DNA from: Bacillota bacterium
GTDB taxonomy: Bacteria > Bacillota > Clostridia > Oscillospirales > Ruminococcaceae
NCBI GenBank assembly: GCA_023388515.1
Contig: JAEWGD010000023.1
Coordinates: forward strand, 1-15,685
Direction: 5' to 3'
Length of the DNA stretch: 15,685 nucleotides
Shown here piece by piece: positions 13,701-15,685 of the stretch. The notes under the pieces were generated by a model that did no database searches, was not told the origin of the DNA, and saw only the letters and a program-made list of their open reading frames with translations. A program made the position numbers and the translations under genes. Each line of letters opens with the position of its first letter. Position 1 is the first letter of the stretch.

Positions 13701-15685
13701 TGATGCTTATGGAAAGGTTGTAAGGAAAGTTGCTCCTGACGGCACTCAACTTATCAGCAAATTCGACAGTCTGAACAGAGCAATAGCAACTTATGTAAAC
13801 ACAACTTTAATGTCAACTACATCCTATGGAGTTGAGAACAGAAGCTTCCAAACGTATAATGGCAATTCTGCTACATATAACGGTTGGGTTACTACTACCA
13901 CTACATATGTTGACACAGCAAAGACTGTTACTTCTGAAAGCTTAACGGATTATGCCGGAAGAACAGTTGAGGAATCAGTAAACGGCAATGTTAAGGCTTC
14001 ATATCAGTATTACGCAAACGGTAAAGTTGGAAGTATTGCTGATGCTAAAGGAAAAACCGCAGAGTATACTTATGGTTATTTAGGATTGGCTACAGAAGTT
14101 AAGATTCCTTTCAACTCCGTAAATGACAGAATCGCAAAAAACACTTATTATAGCAATGGTAAGCTTAAGTCTACTTCACAAAATGTACAGGATGAGAACT
14201 CTACAACTGAGAAATGGAGTACAACAGAATATGAATACAATTCTCAAGGGTTGCTTTCTACTGTAATATTAGGGGAACAAGGACAAAATAAAAATTATAC
14301 CTATCATTTCTATAATCAAGACGGTGTAAAGACTGAAATGTACACTGGGTTGACTGCTCCTTTGACTTCAAACTCGACTGGCTATTTGACAACAAGTTAT
14401 GAATATGACAACTGGAATCGTTCGATAAACACATCTGACAGTACAGGGTATAATTTCGGAACTGCTGAATATGATTTAAATGGAAATGTCATTTCTTCCA
14501 TAAATCCTAATGGTGATGAAACGATCACAGCTTATGACTTATTGGGTCGTCCGATAAACATAAGTGTTGATACTGGAGACAGCAGTAAGGATATTACCCA
14601 AACGTTTTCTTATGACAGCATGGGGCGTCTATCAACTGTTGTAAATAATGGGCGTAACACTTCATATGAATATGATGGTCTTGGGCGTATAATATTTGAA
14701 AATTGCGAAAACAGTTATGTGAATGGATATACCTACGTTGGCAATACCAACGCAAAAGCGTCTGTTTTCAGCGGGGTTAGCAATCTTCTCACATACGGAA
14801 CTACTTATTATGGTTATGATGATGAAATGAGGCTGTCAAGCGTAACAAGTGATGGTGGAGCATCAGCAGAATACACCTATGATACAAATGGAAACCGTGA
14901 GTCTATGACTTATGGAAATGGAATTACCGTAGATTATGATTATAATTATGCGAATTTGGTTACATCTATTGTAAACAAGCAAGGCAGTGATGTTATTTCA
15001 CAATTTGACTATATTTACAATTTAGATGGCTCGGAGGCTTGCAATTCACGAACTGAAGATGGTATAATAGAAACTACGAATTATCAGTATGATCATTTAC
15101 AACGTCTTACTTCAGAAATGTTTGAATCTGAAAATACTGTTGATACAATTTCTTATACTTTTGATGACTTTAATAACCGTGCATCAATGGTTGTTACTGG
15201 AACAGAAAACTATACGACTACCTATGATTACACAGATGTAAACGGAAATTACACTGCGTTGCTTCAAAGCGAAACGAAGGTAATAGACGGAGTTTCGGAA
15301 GTTACCTCTTACACCTATGATGCAGCAGGAAGTCAAATAACTAAAATGGATTCAGATGGCAAGGTTCAGGAGAATATTTATAATGGTTTTAAACAGTTGC
15401 TTCAAGTGAATGAAGATGGTACTGAAACCGCTTCTTACAGTTATAATTATGGTGGAATGCGTAATAAAAAGACTGTTGGAAGTCAGACAATCGGTCAGAT
15501 CTGGGTAGGTGGACAGATTACTGTTGATGCCAATGGATACAATGCGACTTGCTATATTCGTGGTGCAGGGCTTATCGCTATGCAGGATTATAGTAATGGG
15601 CAATTTACTAGTCCGGTTTATTATTTGTTTGACGCACATGGAAATGTTGTTAATCTTATTGACAATGAAGGCGAAAAGATAAAGA
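10723..15685 (+). CDS. Secreted RHS/YD-repeat protein, C-terminus beyond window
   Basis: The frame is open from ATG 10723 (GGAGG at 10710-10714, 8-base spacer) to the window edge, giving at least 1654 residues. Residues 1-28 are a signal peptide (KKFLKR, then MTVLLSLILSLQFLG, cleavage probably after ISA). About 97-170 resembles a carboxypeptidase-regulatory-like beta domain (LTGYAVAFDPLTG). About 195-345 is a beta-rich stretch with short recurring strands (LDLNGYSLTVNGNM, ALIIYGQFDFG) like a beta-solenoid. About 390-450 carries the DUF6531-type entry motif (GGGVNPATGNYTKS, FGKGWDFN). From about 527 to the end run RHS/YD repeats, such as FEYDDNGNVIKT, FSYDSMGRLSTV, YEYDGLGRII and YTYDTNGNRESM. 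The last visible residues, YLFDAHGNVVNLID, are the start of the conserved end of an RHS core, after which family members carry a variable toxin tip. Like WapA of Bacillus it is probably wall-associated and used against competitors. Confidence 0.9.
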   Translation, partial: MKKFLKRYMTVLLSLILSLQFLGTPISALVMDIKEESTKKALAEEYQRAVDAVYESAFPYTDNIQIARVGISKIQSTSGAISDIADEMTDPIVNPGLRLTGYAVAFDPLTGNNITDGIVVELYDNWNLVDTIIPGTDGFFSLSANVSTNNFIKIVKDGYDERGYYNVGLNGGYQLGNVDSPEILYPIDYTDVPVNNAIKTITLTENCSSGFGVWMYDSNLDLNGYSLTVNGNMSFMTSNLNCTGSQIDFNNGALIIYGQFDFGQPHKQDKMIMQNPSDYLEIWGNFMVAGGASHEDLWTDGTIAFLGNYFNVNEQADAKFIYSTDNHKFAFYSGGWEQRVIWDNLHDFSGDNATQRKFNLESPNGIYFFGGYTPDIYKFKPELPLDSTRYLSLYRKGLEIGGGVNPATGNYTKSISDLSVKSPGMNIDFVRTYNSKNKELGSFGKGWDFNLDISKIKISTYPDYETNGTTSTTYYQVVLPDGSNSLFTEKITGVFESVNTTNTLESSGKDYIIKTSAQVKYYYKSWDNSDNYSLYKIEDVNGNILNISNVVNGIRTVTDSIGRNYYITYDNGRITQIEDPTSGRTVTYQYNDDNQLIKATNPMGVFAAYGYGSNGHLNSITDTLGYVTEQVTYLQDGKMDTVTDVLGTQQKYEYNLAKQLTRVKEYDAHDNLLKTKVYGYDENFAITSTKIYADGQIYEVNKTAYTEDDNGENYKNNAQSSIDLLGNVTSFEYDDNGNVIKTINPDGSCVQARFNAQKFPIVEVDACNNVVLTVYDASGTNVIKKAIGLNTFTDVSAFLADGFNSEIYLNNPINSSKFAVTTYQYDGVNNPSSINGLVTKVTDPEGYVTENIYYGSGNSEGMLAEVYTYKNTRILSDKSVKYEYNSLQLVSKVTSKEGYVKTFEYDTNGKLIRTNDYGNNPSGSPIITRVVYDELGRVIKEVAPNQYDADLEGADFGYDIDNTNRKYTRYLYAPNGLLDRQFDTLGNSTEFYYDAYGKVVRKVAPDGTQLISKFDSLNRAIATYVNTTLMSTTSYGVENRSFQTYNGNSATYNGWVTTTTTYVDTAKTVTSESLTDYAGRTVEESVNGNVKASYQYYANGKVGSIADAKGKTAEYTYGYLGLATEVKIPFNSVNDRIAKNTYYSNGKLKSTSQNVQDENSTTEKWSTTEYEYNSQGLLSTVILGEQGQNKNYTYHFYNQDGVKTEMYTGLTAPLTSNSTGYLTTSYEYDNWNRSINTSDSTGYNFGTAEYDLNGNVISSINPNGDETITAYDLLGRPINISVDTGDSSKDITQTFSYDSMGRLSTVVNNGRNTSYEYDGLGRIIFENCENSYVNGYTYVGNTNAKASVFSGVSNLLTYGTTYYGYDDEMRLSSVTSDGGASAEYTYDTNGNRESMTYGNGITVDYDYNYANLVTSIVNKQGSDVISQFDYIYNLDGSEACNSRTEDGIIETTNYQYDHLQRLTSEMFESENTVDTISYTFDDFNNRASMVVTGTENYTTTYDYTDVNGNYTALLQSETKVIDGVSEVTSYTYDAAGSQITKMDSDGKVQENIYNGFKQLLQVNEDGTETASYSYNYGGMRNKKTVGSQTIGQIWVGGQITVDANGYNATCYIRGAGLIAMQDYSNGQFTSPVYYLFDAHGNVVNLIDNEGEKIK

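Noticed and set aside
15352..15639. Minus-strand 95-residue frame at the right edge, possible immunity gene
   Set aside because: It is antisense to RHS repeats, whose codon pattern often opens the opposite frame; no ribosome site.
1..15685. CRISPR array, tRNA or rRNA genes
   Set aside because: No regularly spaced repeat-spacer units longer than the 12-bp operator repeats and no tRNA or rRNA sequence was recognised.

Overview
The window is AT-rich DNA with strong GGAGG-type ribosome sites, short intergenic gaps and compact hairpin terminators. With an RHS wall/surface protein and paired SLOG proteins, it looks like a gut-type low-GC Firmicute (class Clostridia, perhaps Oscillospiraceae/Ruminococcus-like). 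This taxonomic call is inference; no rRNA or tRNA gene is present.

Layout. (1) 1-359 is a scar: sequence that resembles the end of a mobile element runs into the tail of a broken gene. (2) 480-3402 is a tight three-gene unit: a protein of unknown function, a DUF6414-like protein, and a stand-alone ClpB-type AAA+ ATPase with Walker A/B, arginine fingers and a GYIG pore loop. (3) 3541-5145 encodes a helical, HEAT-like repeat protein. (4) 5227-6571 is an overlapping pair: a PD-(D/E)XK nuclease and an acidic aromatic-rich partner. (5) 6640-7767 is a CoiA-like nuclease with two zinc modules, followed by a YjbQ/UPF0047 enzyme (7806-8195) and a strong bidirectional terminator. (6) 8263-9547 is a small regulated module: a leftward ribbon-helix-helix protein, a shared control region with three 12-bp direct repeats over the -10 box, and two overlapping SLOG (YpsA/DUF1273-like) genes closed by a terminator. 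(7) 9646-10102 holds the decayed remains of a surface protein with an Ig-like (Big_2) domain and a C-terminal membrane anchor. (8) A consensus promoter at 10181-10209 starts a roughly 500-nt leader with interleaved inverted repeats and two overlapping mini-ORFs, leading to a secreted RHS/YD-repeat protein (10723 to the right edge, incomplete).

The nuclease, ATPase, SLOG and RHS genes, with mobile-element-like and pseudogene debris, suggest an accessory/defence and inter-bacterial conflict island. The best candidates for undescribed biology are the three-gene AAA+ unit, the RHH-controlled SLOG pair (the second member has lost the usual SLOG signature), and the structured leader of the RHS gene. 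None of these functions is proven by sequence alone.
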